Position numbers and translations under genes: made by a program
Assembly (NCBI GenBank): GCA_964554105.1
Contig: CAZKNF010000021.1
Coordinates: forward strand, 1-49,504
DNA from: CAZKNF01 sp964554105
GTDB lineage: Bacteria; Bacteroidota; Rhodothermia; Rhodothermales; VXPQ01
Direction: 5' to 3'
Length of the DNA: 49,504 nt
Shown: positions 33,202 to 42,074 of the stretch, piece after piece
Layout of the letters: every line of letters starts with the position of its first letter
How positions within the stretch are numbered: the stretch's first letter is position 1
The notes under the pieces: model-generated
What the model was told of the DNA's origin: nothing
Seen by the model: the letters and a program-made list of their open reading frames with translations, nothing else
Databases searched by the model: none

Positions 33202-34230
33202 ATGCATTCCATCTGGCTCTGGATTGGGTTTAATGTCTTCGTCCTCGCGATGCTCGCGATCGACCTGGGCGTCTTCCACCGGAGTGCGCATAAGGTAAGT
33301 GTCAGAGAGGCGGCCATCTGGACGGCGGTATGGGTCAGTCTCTCGCTCGCCTTCAACGTTGGCATTTACCACTTCATGGGACCCACCGCCGGTCTCGAGT
33401 TCCTCACGGGCTACCTGATCGAGAAAGCTTTATCGGTCGACAACATCTTCGTTTTCGTCCTAATTTTCTCGTACTTCCGCGTCCCGGCGAAGTACCAGCA
33501 TCGCGTCCTTTTCTGGGGAATCCTGGGTGCACTGGTGATGCGGGGGGCGATGATCGGCGCAGGAGCGTACCTGATCGCAAACTTCCACTGGATCATTTAC
33601 ATCTTCGGAGCCTTCCTGGTTTTTACCGGGATTCGAATGGCTACCCAAAAGGAGCGAGACATCGAGCCCGATGCCAACCCGGTGCTGCGCCTGATCCGAC
33701 GCTATCTTCCGATCTCCCCCTATTATGATGGTCAGAAATTCTTCACCCGGGTAACAGATGCGGAGGGCGTGGTTCGTCGCGCGGCTACGCCGTTATTCGT
33801 CGTGTTGGTGCTGGTCGAAACGACCGATCTGGTGTTCGCCGTCGACTCGATTCCTGCCATTTTTGCCGTCACACAGGATCCATTTCTTGTGTATACCTCC
33901 AATATTTTCGCGATTCTGGGACTCAGAGCGCTCTATTTCCTCCTGGCGGGCATAATCGACCTGTTCCATTTTTTGAAGCTCGGCCTTTCCGTGGTTTTAG
34001 TATTTGTCGGGGCGAAAATGCTCGTTGTGGATCTGGTCGAAGTACCGACGGCGCTGTCCCTCGGCGTGATTGCCTTTGTTTTGACGACGTCGATCGGGCT
34101 TTCCCTCCTCTTTCCTAAGGCTGTTGAAGAATCCACGCCTGTGGAAAAATCACCCCTGGAAGCCGACGGGCCTGGCACCCAGGTGCCGGCATTCGAGGCC
34201 GAGGAGGGTGTGCGTGGCATGGATGAATGA
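33202..34230 (+). CDS. TerC/Alx-family integral membrane protein, putative Mn2+ exporter
   Basis: A 342-aa membrane protein from the ATG at 33202. The longer frame from a TTG at 33184 would start inside the terminator T-run and is rejected. About nine transmembrane helices are visible. Family signatures are IEKALSVDNIFVFVLIF (acidic metal-site helix), VLVETTDLVFAVDSIPAIFAVTQDPFLVYTSNIFAILGLRALYF, and LGLSVVLVFVGAKML. TerC/Alx relatives are implicated in Mn2+ export and tellurite resistance, and the Mn2+ riboswitch supports the former. The C-terminal ~40 residues are an acidic soluble tail. Its stop codon overlaps the start of the aminotransferase gene (ATGA), so the two are translationally coupled. 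Confidence 0.95.
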   Translation: MHSIWLWIGFNVFVLAMLAIDLGVFHRSAHKVSVREAAIWTAVWVSLSLAFNVGIYHFMGPTAGLEFLTGYLIEKALSVDNIFVFVLIFSYFRVPAKYQHRVLFWGILGALVMRGAMIGAGAYLIANFHWIIYIFGAFLVFTGIRMATQKERDIEPDANPVLRLIRRYLPISPYYDGQKFFTRVTDAEGVVRRAATPLFVVLVLVETTDLVFAVDSIPAIFAVTQDPFLVYTSNIFAILGLRALYFLLAGIIDLFHFLKLGLSVVLVFVGAKMLVVDLVEVPTALSLGVIAFVLTTSIGLSLLFPKAVEESTPVEKSPLEADGPGTQVPAFEAEEGVRGMDE

Positions 34231-35624
34231 CAGTACCTAATCACCCGATGCCTGCTGTCACGAATTTGCGAATGCCGCACTGCAACCACGAACCACGTCC
34301 GTACGACGGGCCGTCGCGGGATGACGTGCTCGCCGCCCGGCAACGATACTACAATCCGGCGGTTTTCACATACTACGAGGAGCCTCTCATGATCGTGGAG
34401 GGGCATATGCAGTATCTCTACGATGAGAAGGGGCGGCGCTATCTCGATATGCTCGGAGGCATCGTCACCGTCTCATGCGGCCACTGCCATCCGAAAATCG
34501 TCCGCCGGATGCAGGATCAGCTCGCGACGCTTCAGCATGCGTCTACAATCTACTTAAATCCACTTCGAACGGAGCTTGCGCGGCGCCTGGCTGAAAAGCT
34601 GCCTCCCGGCCTCGAGGTTACCTACTTCGTCAATAGCGGCAGCGAAGCGAACGAGCTCGCCGTCAATATGGCACGAGCCTTTACCGGTCATACGGATGTA
34701 ATTGCGTTGCGCAATGCCTATCACGGTACATCATCCACTTCGCTGGGACTCACCTCGCATCACACCTGGAAATACCCCGTACCCTCGGGCCATCGCATCC
34801 ACCACGCCGTCTGCCCTGATCCATATCGAAGTCCGTTCGACGGCACTCCTGAGGAGATCGCACGGAAGAGCGCCGAAGACATCCGCGATTTGATCCTGTT
34901 TTCGACGCCAGGTAGTATAGCCGCCTTCATCGCCGAGCCGATTCAAGGCGTCGGCGGAACGACGTGCGGCGCGCACAATTATCTGGGATTGGCGTTCGAG
35001 GCAGCTCGTGAGCACGGTGGTCTGTGCATCGCGGACGAGGTTCAGACCGGGTTCGGTCGAACAGGCGAGTTCTTTTGGGGCTTCGAGAACTACGACGTCG
35101 TTCCGGATATCGTGACGATGGCGAAGGGAATCGGCAACGGCGCTCCGCTTGCGGCCGTCACGACCACTCGTGAAATCGCCGAAGCTCTGACAGAACGGCT
35201 GCATTTCAACACGTTCGGCGGAAATCCCGTGAGCATGGCGGCCGGACTCGGTGTACTCGACGCAATTGAGGACGATCATCTGCAGGAGAATGCGCGGGTC
35301 ATCGGTCGGCAACTACGAGACGGTTTAGACGCGTTGAAAGAGCAGCATCACCTCATCGGCGATGTGCGAGGCATGGGATTGATGCTCGGAATGGAACTGG
35401 TTCTCGATCGCACGACGAAGAAGCCCGCTTCGACAGCTGCAAACACGGTGCTGGAGCATGCCAGGCGAGAGGGCGTGCTGCTCGGGAAAGGCGGACTCGC
35501 CGGCAACGTTCTGAGAATCAAGCCACCGATGTGCCTCACACCAGATGACGCCGAATACGCGCTGGCCGTACTCGATACCGCGCTTGGGGTGGCGGCTACA
35601 ACGTCGGACAAGGCCTCGATATAG
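34227..35624 (+). CDS. Class III aminotransferase (AGXT2-like, beta-alanine/beta-aminoisobutyrate type)
   Basis: A 465-aa PLP enzyme. Class III motifs: YLDMLGGIVTVSCGHCHP, VNSGSEANELAVNMAR, RNAYHGTSSTSLGLT, ADEVQTGFGRTGEFFWGFE, and MAKGIGNGAPLAAVTT with the Schiff-base K300. GGNPVSMAAGLGVLD and the late GGLAGNVLRIKPPMCLT match the AGXT2 (alanine-glyoxylate / beta-aminoisobutyrate) branch. The ATG overlaps the TerC stop (ATGA); in-frame ATG codons at residues 8 and 16 are alternatives that would remove the overlap. Next comes mmsA, whose substrate (methylmalonate or malonate semialdehyde) is the product of a beta-aminoisobutyrate/beta-alanine transaminase, so the pair plausibly degrades pyrimidine- or valine-derived beta-amino acids. 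Confidence 0.93.
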   Translation: MTVPNHPMPAVTNLRMPHCNHEPRPYDGPSRDDVLAARQRYYNPAVFTYYEEPLMIVEGHMQYLYDEKGRRYLDMLGGIVTVSCGHCHPKIVRRMQDQLATLQHASTIYLNPLRTELARRLAEKLPPGLEVTYFVNSGSEANELAVNMARAFTGHTDVIALRNAYHGTSSTSLGLTSHHTWKYPVPSGHRIHHAVCPDPYRSPFDGTPEEIARKSAEDIRDLILFSTPGSIAAFIAEPIQGVGGTTCGAHNYLGLAFEAAREHGGLCIADEVQTGFGRTGEFFWGFENYDVVPDIVTMAKGIGNGAPLAAVTTTREIAEALTERLHFNTFGGNPVSMAAGLGVLDAIEDDHLQENARVIGRQLRDGLDALKEQHHLIGDVRGMGLMLGMELVLDRTTKKPASTAANTVLEHARREGVLLGKGGLAGNVLRIKPPMCLTPDDAEYALAVLDTALGVAATTSDKASI

Positions 35625-35726
35625 ACGCCGAATATAGACGCGGGAGATTTTTAGCGTCCACCCCATGAAGGTCGGGATGGAGATGCAATGTTTTCCGGCG
35701 GGCTGTAACTTTAGGTTAGCTCAATC

Positions 35727-35732
35727 AGGAGG
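35727..35732 (+). promoter_or_regulatory. Strong Shine-Dalgarno of mmsA
   Basis: AGGAGG lies 5 nt before the ATG at 35738. It is one of only a few canonical Shine-Dalgarno sequences in the window (the others precede pncA and sodA), so mmsA is probably well translated and its start is certain. Confidence 0.8.
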
Positions 35733-35737
35733 ATTAG

Positions 35738-37213
35738 ATGGCAACGGTAACCATAGGCAGAGAGACGCTAGGTAACTACGTCGCCGGCAGGGAGGTTGAG
35801 AGCGGCGCCAGCCGCGTACTCGACGTAAACGCTCCTGCAACAGGCGAAGTGATCGGACAGGTTCCGTGCTCCACGGCAGGAGATCTCGACTCGGCTGTTG
35901 CTGCTGCACTGGAGGCGCAGGTCGCATGGGCAGAGCTGCCGATCAAGGAGAGGGTCCAGGTGCTGTTCCGAGCAAAAACGCTCATGGAGGAGAGGCTCGA
36001 CGAAATTGCCGCGCTCATCACACGCGAAAACGGCAAGACCCCAAAGGAATCTCGAGGCGAGATCCAGCGGGGGATCGAATGCCTTGAATATGCGGCCTCT
36101 CTCCCGCAGATCGCCACCGGACGAATTCTCGAGGTGAGTCGCGGCGTGGAATGCCGCTCCGTGAACGTGCCGCTCGGTGTCGTGGCCGGTATTACGCCGT
36201 TCAATTTTCCGCTCATGGTGCCGCTATGGATGCTTCCTATCGCGATCGGGTGCGGTAACGCATTCATCCTGAAGCCGTCTGAGCAGACACCCTACACGGC
36301 GATGGAGATCGCCCGGCTTTTCGCTGAGGCCGGACTGCCAGATGGAATCCTTACGGTCATGCACGGAGATCGCGAGATCGTCGAGGCCATCTGCGATGAT
36401 CCCGCCATCTCCGCGGTCGGATTCGTCGGTTCGACCGCCGTCGCTCGGGCCGTTTACGAGCGCAGTACGCTGGCCGGAAAGCGTGTTCGGGCGATGGGCG
36501 GCGCAAAGAATCATCTTATAGTCATGCCGGATGCTGATCCCGAGATGACTTCGACCAACGTGGTTTCATCCGTGACCGGATGCGCCGGTCAACGCTGCAT
36601 GGCCGCGAGCGTGCTCGTCGCAGTCGGCAATTCGGAGCCTATTCTGAGCCGCATTCGCGAAAAGATGGCAGCGCTGAAAGCAGGACGCGACATCGGTGCC
36701 ATTATCAGTGAGACCGCATACGAGCGCATTACCGGATACCTCGATCGCGCATCGACGAATGGTGCCGAGCTGACGCTCGACGGCCGTATGGCGGTCTCCG
36801 AAGATGCGCCGGATGGCGGGCACTATCTTGGCGGCAGCATTATTGATCATGCGACGCCGGATCACGAGGCATCATGCGACGAGATTTTCGGACCGACCCT
36901 GACGATCATCCGCTGCGAATCTCTCGACGATGCACTGGAGATCGAGAACGCGAGCCGGTATGGGAATGCGGCGGCAATTTACACGTCGAACGGAGGTACT
37001 GCTCAGTACTTTTCCGACCGCGCAAGCGCCGGGATGATCGGTGTGAATATCGGCGTACCCGTTCCGCGAGAGCCATTCGCATTCGGTGGATGGAACGCTA
37101 GCAGTTTCGGTGGAGGCGATATCACCGGAGACTCCGCCATCACCTTTTGGAGCAGACAGAAAAAGATCACGACGAAGTGGTCCGATCAGCACGGCTCGAA
37201 CTGGATGAGCTGA
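35738..37213 (+). CDS. mmsA: CoA-acylating methylmalonate-semialdehyde dehydrogenase
   Basis: A 491-aa cytoplasmic aldehyde dehydrogenase of the MmsA type, converting methylmalonate semialdehyde to propionyl-CoA (or malonate semialdehyde to acetyl-CoA) with NAD+ and CoA. Diagnostic segments are ITRENGKTPKESRGEIQRGIECLEYA split around residues 95-120, GVVAGITPFNFPLMVPLWMLP, GFVGSTAVARAVYERS, AMGGAKNHLIVMPDAD, and GCAGQRCMAAS with catalytic C287. The motif GAKNH in place of the usual ELGGKSP of other aldehyde dehydrogenases marks this subfamily. It lies 113 bp after the AGXT2-like transaminase on the same strand and has its own AGGAGG. The pair suggests valine/thymine/uracil breakdown. Confidence 0.96.
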   Translation: MATVTIGRETLGNYVAGREVESGASRVLDVNAPATGEVIGQVPCSTAGDLDSAVAAALEAQVAWAELPIKERVQVLFRAKTLMEERLDEIAALITRENGKTPKESRGEIQRGIECLEYAASLPQIATGRILEVSRGVECRSVNVPLGVVAGITPFNFPLMVPLWMLPIAIGCGNAFILKPSEQTPYTAMEIARLFAEAGLPDGILTVMHGDREIVEAICDDPAISAVGFVGSTAVARAVYERSTLAGKRVRAMGGAKNHLIVMPDADPEMTSTNVVSSVTGCAGQRCMAASVLVAVGNSEPILSRIREKMAALKAGRDIGAIISETAYERITGYLDRASTNGAELTLDGRMAVSEDAPDGGHYLGGSIIDHATPDHEASCDEIFGPTLTIIRCESLDDALEIENASRYGNAAAIYTSNGGTAQYFSDRASAGMIGVNIGVPVPREPFAFGGWNASSFGGGDITGDSAITFWSRQKKITTKWSDQHGSNWMS

Positions 37214-37579
37214 ACACCGGTGTCGGCTCTGCCGATGCACTTTTTTATGATGTGCTTGCGAGTCCCCAGAGCAGTGCCGTATCTTTTAGTTTCGTGTATC
37301 CGGAAAATGTACGCGTATCCGCCGCACGGCGGCGCGCCCAGACGACGCACCACGATGATCAGCATGGCCCATACGCAGAACGTCTCCACGACGGTGAGCA
37401 TTCTCACCGTGTGGCCGACGATGCGGCCGCGGCCGGCTGTGACACCTCTTCTCAGTGGTGATCTCGTCCAGACGGCTTAGCTCCTCCCGCAAGCTGATTT
37501 ATTTGGCAGCTCCGGGAGCGAGGCGTCCGCTCTCCCAGGCACTCCCCCAGTGCCCCCCTCTCTGGTTATTCCCGGATAC
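37214..37579. other. Intergenic region between mmsA and the MATE gene
   Basis: These 366 bp contain overlapping short open frames on both strands, but none has a convincing start, composition or homology. One minus-strand frame (37186-37407) begins with a hydrophobic stretch (MLTVVETFCVWAMLIIVV) but runs back into mmsA. I see no tRNA or terminator. Treat as promoter region for the MATE gene unless transcript data say otherwise. Confidence 0.4.
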
Positions 37580-39004
37580 ATGTCCACTCACGAACGCCCT
37601 TCAACCACTTCTACAGCCCGTCGTGCCCTCTGGCCGGCCCTGCGTGAAGCCCTGACGGGCACGCAGCAGGATTTTACATCGGGAAGCCTCGGTCGGGCTA
37701 TTCTGCTACTCTCGGTGCCGATGGTACTGGAAATGCTGATGCAGTCGATCTTCGAGCTGGCTGACATCTTCTTCGTAAGCCGTCTCGGAGCCGATGCGAT
37801 TGCCGCTGTGGGCATCACCGCATCACTCCTGATCTTCGTGTTTGCGATCGGGATGGGACTGAGCATGGCGGCCACCGCCATGGTCGCTCGTCGAATGGGT
37901 GAAAAGGACCCTGACGCTGCCTCCGCCGCGGCATTCCAGTCCATCGTTGTCGCCGTGGCTGCATCAATACCGATCGCCATTGCGGGCGCTGTTTTCGCGC
38001 CCGACCTGCTTCGCCTGATGGGTGCGACGGAATCCGTTGTAGAGACAGGTGCGGTATACTGCGCAATCTTGATGGGATCGAACATCACGATTCTGCTTCT
38101 CTTCCTCATCAACGCCATCTTTCGCGGCGCCGGCGACGCGGTGTGGGCAATGCGAGCGCTCGGGCTTTCGAATCTCCTGAACATCGTGCTGGACCCGATC
38201 TTGATCTTTGGGATTGGGCCATTTCCGGAGATGGGTGTGACGGGTGCGGCCGTAGCAACGGCAATCGGACGCGGTGTGGGCGTAGCGTTTCAAATAGCAA
38301 TTCTGGTGCGCGGGAGCGGCCGGCTGCGCATGGGACGTGCAGCCGTCCACATGAATGTCGTGCTAATGAAGAGGATGCTCCGCATATCCGGCCCCGGAGT
38401 CGTTCAGTACCTCGTGGGATCGGCAAGTTGGATCGTCATCATCCGCCTCGTCGCCGAGTACGGCAGCACGGCTGTGGCCGGTTACACGATCGGTGTGCGC
38501 GTGATCATCTTTGCACTCCTGCCTTCCTGGGGGATGGGCAACGCTGCTGCGACACTCGTGGGACAGAATCTCGGTGCCCGGCGTCCCGATCGTGCCGAAA
38601 AGGCCGTCTGGATTGCGAGCACATGCAACGCAGCTTTTCTGACATTGGCGGCCATCACGATGCTTATGCTCGATCAATCAATCATGCGATTCTTCACTCA
38701 AAATGGCGATGTGATAGACATTGGTGCCGATTTTCTGCGCATCATCGCGTACAGCTATCCCTGCTTTGCACTGGGCATGGTGATGGTACAGGCTTTTAAC
38801 GGCGCAGGCGACACGGTCACGCCCACCTGGATCAACGTGTTCTGTTACTGGCTCTTTCAGATTCCGCTGGCGTATCTTTTATCCCATCCACTAGACTTTG
38901 CCGTGGAGGGTATATTCATCGGCATCGCCGTCGCGCAGGTCGTGTTCGCAGTGACGGGCATTCTCGTCTTTCGGCGCGGCCGGTGGAAGATGCAAGTCGT
39001 ATGA
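37580..39004 (+). CDS. MATE family efflux transporter
   Basis: A 474-aa, 12-helix multidrug/toxin extrusion transporter from the ATG at 37580 (the frame opens at a GTG ten codons earlier). It has the two repeated MatE halves: LSVPMVLEMLMQSIFELADIF with VSRLGADAIAAVGIT, and, in the second half, SGPGVVQYLVGSASWIVIIRL with GAARLVGQNLGARRP-like GNAAATLVGQNLGARRPDRAE. FRGAGDAVWAM and FNGAGDTVTPT are the paired internal motifs of the family. It would export cationic compounds or metabolites using a Na+ or H+ gradient. The first ~45 residues are hydrophilic and cytoplasmic. It is followed 163 bp later by the RDD gene on the same strand. Confidence 0.95.
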   Translation: MSTHERPSTTSTARRALWPALREALTGTQQDFTSGSLGRAILLLSVPMVLEMLMQSIFELADIFFVSRLGADAIAAVGITASLLIFVFAIGMGLSMAATAMVARRMGEKDPDAASAAAFQSIVVAVAASIPIAIAGAVFAPDLLRLMGATESVVETGAVYCAILMGSNITILLLFLINAIFRGAGDAVWAMRALGLSNLLNIVLDPILIFGIGPFPEMGVTGAAVATAIGRGVGVAFQIAILVRGSGRLRMGRAAVHMNVVLMKRMLRISGPGVVQYLVGSASWIVIIRLVAEYGSTAVAGYTIGVRVIIFALLPSWGMGNAAATLVGQNLGARRPDRAEKAVWIASTCNAAFLTLAAITMLMLDQSIMRFFTQNGDVIDIGADFLRIIAYSYPCFALGMVMVQAFNGAGDTVTPTWINVFCYWLFQIPLAYLLSHPLDFAVEGIFIGIAVAQVVFAVTGILVFRRGRWKMQVV

Positions 39005-39167
39005 GGTCAGCAAGTGAAACGAGTGCGGACCAGATCCGTAGAGAAAGGACGGGCGAATGCGTTGTTTTCTACCCGCAGTCCTGACCGGATGCGTGCGTAC
39101 CAGCATCACTTCACGTACCATGCGGGATAAGCTTTCCCATTTCATTCATCCCAAAAAATCAGACAAG

Positions 39168-39728
39168 ATGAGTACATTCGATTTTCGGCCGCCCGTACGC
39201 TACGCCCCGACGGATAGCGCCTTCGGCGGCGAGACCGCGGCAAATGACACCGTCACAAACGACAGCGTTGCATCGGCGATTTCGGTCAAGGATGCCCCGA
39301 AGGCAGACGTTAGCAAGCGCGTCATCGCCCTCATCATTGACGCTGTGATTTCCGCGGCCCTGGGGCTGGTCCCGCTTGTGGGCGGCATTGTGGGAACGGT
39401 TTACATCGTCGTTCGCGACGGCCTGGACGTGGATTTCATGCCGAACAGGTCACTAGGAAAAAAGATCATGAGCTTGCAGCCGCTCCGCTTGGACGGTCAG
39501 CCGGTTGATCTGCAAACGTCCCTGCGCCGCAACTGGATGTTTGGCATCGGAGCACTCACGTCGCTGCTGCTTTACATCCCGATTCTCGGCTGGATTCTGA
39601 TCCCGTTCGTGCTGTTGTTCAGTTTGGGCATCGGCATCTACGAGATCTATCTCGTATTGACCGACGAGGAAGGCCGCCGCTGGGGCGATCGCATTGCCGA
39701 CACAAAGGTCATCGAAGTAACCGACTGA
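39168..39728 (+). CDS. RDD family membrane protein
   Basis: A 186-aa protein from the ATG at 39168; the frame opens earlier (39057), but that extension looks non-coding. A Ser/Thr/Asp-rich hydrophilic N-terminus (about 45 residues) precedes the RDD domain: SKRVIALIIDAVISAALGLVP (the Arg and Asp that name the family), a second helix, the loop RSLGKKIMSLQPLRLDG, and LRRNWMFGIGALTSLL to IPFVLLFSLGIGIYEIYLV, ending DRIADTKVIEV. Three to four transmembrane helices are expected. RDD proteins are of poorly defined transport function; some act in Na+ efflux. It converges on the first fibre gene (15 bp between stops). Confidence 0.92.
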   Translation: MSTFDFRPPVRYAPTDSAFGGETAANDTVTNDSVASAISVKDAPKADVSKRVIALIIDAVISAALGLVPLVGGIVGTVYIVVRDGLDVDFMPNRSLGKKIMSLQPLRLDGQPVDLQTSLRRNWMFGIGALTSLLLYIPILGWILIPFVLLFSLGIGIYEIYLVLTDEEGRRWGDRIADTKVIEVTD

Positions 39729-39742
39729 GCGCGGCGTCGCAC

Positions 39743-41965
39743 TTAATGCCCGTCCGTACCAGAGGTCGTCGTCGAGCCTGAGTGGGATGATTGCTGGGCC
39801 AGCCGCTCGAGCTGGTCCAGCCGGCTCGTGATCTGGTCGATTACAGCGTCTCGCTCCTCGAGCTGCTGCTGCTGCGCCTTGACGGCTTCGATCAGGACGG
39901 AGACGAGGCGACTGTATTTCACCGATTTCGCATCCGTGCCGTTATCCTCGAATTCGACGATCTCCGGCAGCACGGCGCCTACCTCCTCAGCAATGACGCC
40001 GATATCCGGCCGGCCGTCTTCCGTCCAGTCGAACGAAACCCCGCGCAGCTTTGTCACGACATCGAGGGGATCGCGGATAGTCCGGATGTTCGTTTTCCAG
40101 CGCCGAGAGCTCGGTTCACCGCCCTCATCGCTGATCGTTATAGTTTGTCCACTAGGGTCTATGGTGATTGAACCCGCGCCCTGCAAATCTATCCCTCCTG
40201 TTGAGCCGTTCAGATCAGTGACGGCCGCATCCGTCGCCAACTTGTCGCTTGTGACCGCACCATCGGCGAGCATGTCGGTGCCCACACCGTTATCAGCAAT
40301 GCCAAGCGTGACCTCGCCAGTGCTTCCGCCGCCGGAAAGCCCGCTTTCGGCCATTACTCCAGTAATGTCACCTTCGCCACCTTCGGGCGCATCAATTGTA
40401 ATCGTGCCCCCGCTCTCAGAGACAGTCACCGCGCCGCCGCCCTCAACGGAGATATTGTTCTGAAGACCGTTCAGGCTGGTCACGGCAGTGTTGGGCGCCA
40501 GCTTATCACTCGTGACGGCATCGTCGGCAAGCTTATTCTCGTTTACTGCCTCATTCGCGAGCATTCCCGAAGTCACACCATTCGAAGCGATATCGAGCGT
40601 AACGGAGCCGGACGCGCCGCCGCCACCCAACCCGTTCCCAGCATTCACCGCCGTGATGTCGCCGCCACCGCCCTCCGGGGCGGAAATCGTGATCGTATTG
40701 GCATTCTCGGTAACGTCGACTGCCCCGCCTCCCTCGAGCGTAATGCCGTTCTGTAGATTGTTCAGACTGGTGACTGCAGCGTTGGGAGCAAGCTTTGCGC
40801 CCGTGACGGCATCGTCGGAGAGCTTGTTCGTGGTAACCGCCTCATCAGCGAGATCCGGCGTACCCACGCTCCCGTTCGCCAATTTCGCGCTCGTGACCGC
40901 TCCGTCCGTGAGCTCGTTCGTATCGACGGCACCGTTCGCCAGCTTCGAGCCTGTAACGGCATCGTCATCGAGTTTGTCGGTGGTTACTCCGCCATCTGCC
41001 AGCGAGAGTTCGACGGCTCCGAATTGACCGCCACCAGCGAGCCCCTCGCCGGCGCCGACGGCTGTGATATCCCCCTGGCCACCTCCATTGGTCGAAGAGA
41101 TCGTGAACGTTCCGTCGTCTTCCTCGGCGATCTCGACATTATCACCGGCGACAATCGACAGATCACCCCGCTGGCCGTTGAGGCTGTTGACCGCAGCATC
41201 CGAAGCCAGCTTTGCGGTCGTCACACTTGCATCGACGAGCTTTTCGGTTGTCACCGAAACGTCGGCTAATTTTTCGCTCGTCACGCCTGCATCTTCAAGT
41301 GCAAGGGTGACATCGCCGGCTTCCCCGCCGCCTGTCAATCCGTCGCCGGCAGCGACCGCCGTGATATCACCCCCTCCGATAATCCCCCCGGACGCAGATA
41401 TCGTAAAGGTGCCTTCATCCTCCTCGATGTTGACGTTGCTGCCGGCAGCCAGCGTCAACGCACCGGATTGCCCGTTGACGTTCGTGACCGCCGCATCAGC
41501 CGCTAGCTTCGCCGCAGTCACACCGCCGTCCGCAAGGGCGTCCGTACCGATCGACTCGGCCCGCACGCCATCAGCCAGTCCGGCCCGCAGCGAATACATC
41601 GTGCCGGCCATGAAAAGCCGCGGCGTCATGGGAGGATCGTTGTTCACCTGCATGCTCAGGTAGAGCGTGTCGTGCTCATTCGGGACAGATTCCGGAAGTG
41701 GATTCTCACTCCCCAGCAGCACGCTGAAAAGGCCATCATCGGGCGTAATCTCATGCTCCTCCGACCAGACGGGTTCACCCCCCTGCGGCGTCGTAAAGAG
41801 AGAAAACGTGACGTCGTAGGCGCCTATCGCCGGACTACCGTCCATCAATAAACGCCCTTCATACTGCAGCACTCTTGGAACGCTCTGCGCGTACGACGAC
41901 ATATGTCCGACGGAAAACGTCAGCATTGTCACCGCAATCATTAGGTAGCTCAATCTAATCGTCAT
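39743..41965 (-). CDS. S74 (endosialidase-type chaperone) fibre protein with repeated cassettes
   Basis: A 740-aa exported protein. After a signal peptide (to about SSYAQ, residue 27) comes a conserved N-terminal domain (VPRVLQYEGRLLMDGSPAIG; YDVTFSLFTTP; LFSVLLGSENPLP). The middle, residues about 130-610, consists of alternating cassettes: GDITAVxAGxGLxGGG blocks, VTSLNGLQNxI blocks, and runs of 10-residue units like DDAVTGSKLANG, expected to form a trimeric beta-structured shaft. The C-terminus is an intramolecular chaperone domain: SSRRWKTNI (Ser and Lys of the autocleavage dyad), GVIAEEVGAVLPEIVEF, then a coiled coil (QQQQLEERDAVIDQITSRL). S74 domains trimerise fibres and cut themselves off. 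A close paralogue lies two genes upstream. Confidence 0.9.
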   Translation of the reverse strand: MTIRLSYLMIAVTMLTFSVGHMSSYAQSVPRVLQYEGRLLMDGSPAIGAYDVTFSLFTTPQGGEPVWSEEHEITPDDGLFSVLLGSENPLPESVPNEHDTLYLSMQVNNDPPMTPRLFMAGTMYSLRAGLADGVRAESIGTDALADGGVTAAKLAADAAVTNVNGQSGALTLAAGSNVNIEEDEGTFTISASGGIIGGGDITAVAAGDGLTGGGEAGDVTLALEDAGVTSEKLADVSVTTEKLVDASVTTAKLASDAAVNSLNGQRGDLSIVAGDNVEIAEEDDGTFTISSTNGGGQGDITAVGAGEGLAGGGQFGAVELSLADGGVTTDKLDDDAVTGSKLANGAVDTNELTDGAVTSAKLANGSVGTPDLADEAVTTNKLSDDAVTGAKLAPNAAVTSLNNLQNGITLEGGGAVDVTENANTITISAPEGGGGDITAVNAGNGLGGGGASGSVTLDIASNGVTSGMLANEAVNENKLADDAVTSDKLAPNTAVTSLNGLQNNISVEGGGAVTVSESGGTITIDAPEGGEGDITGVMAESGLSGGGSTGEVTLGIADNGVGTDMLADGAVTSDKLATDAAVTDLNGSTGGIDLQGAGSITIDPSGQTITISDEGGEPSSRRWKTNIRTIRDPLDVVTKLRGVSFDWTEDGRPDIGVIAEEVGAVLPEIVEFEDNGTDAKSVKYSRLVSVLIEAVKAQQQQLEERDAVIDQITSRLDQLERLAQQSSHSGSTTTSGTDGH

Positions 41966-42074
41966 TACCTGGCTCTGGAAAGTTCGTATGAAGAGATGAT
42001 TCGCACTCGTGCGTTCGGCACCGCAGGTGCTAGAAGGAGCGAAGACGCATAGCTACGTCGCACGATAGGTCTAC

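Noticed and set aside
37220..37480. 86-aa plus-strand frame after mmsA
   Set aside because: No Shine-Dalgarno, no coherent hydrophobic or domain pattern; likely chance.
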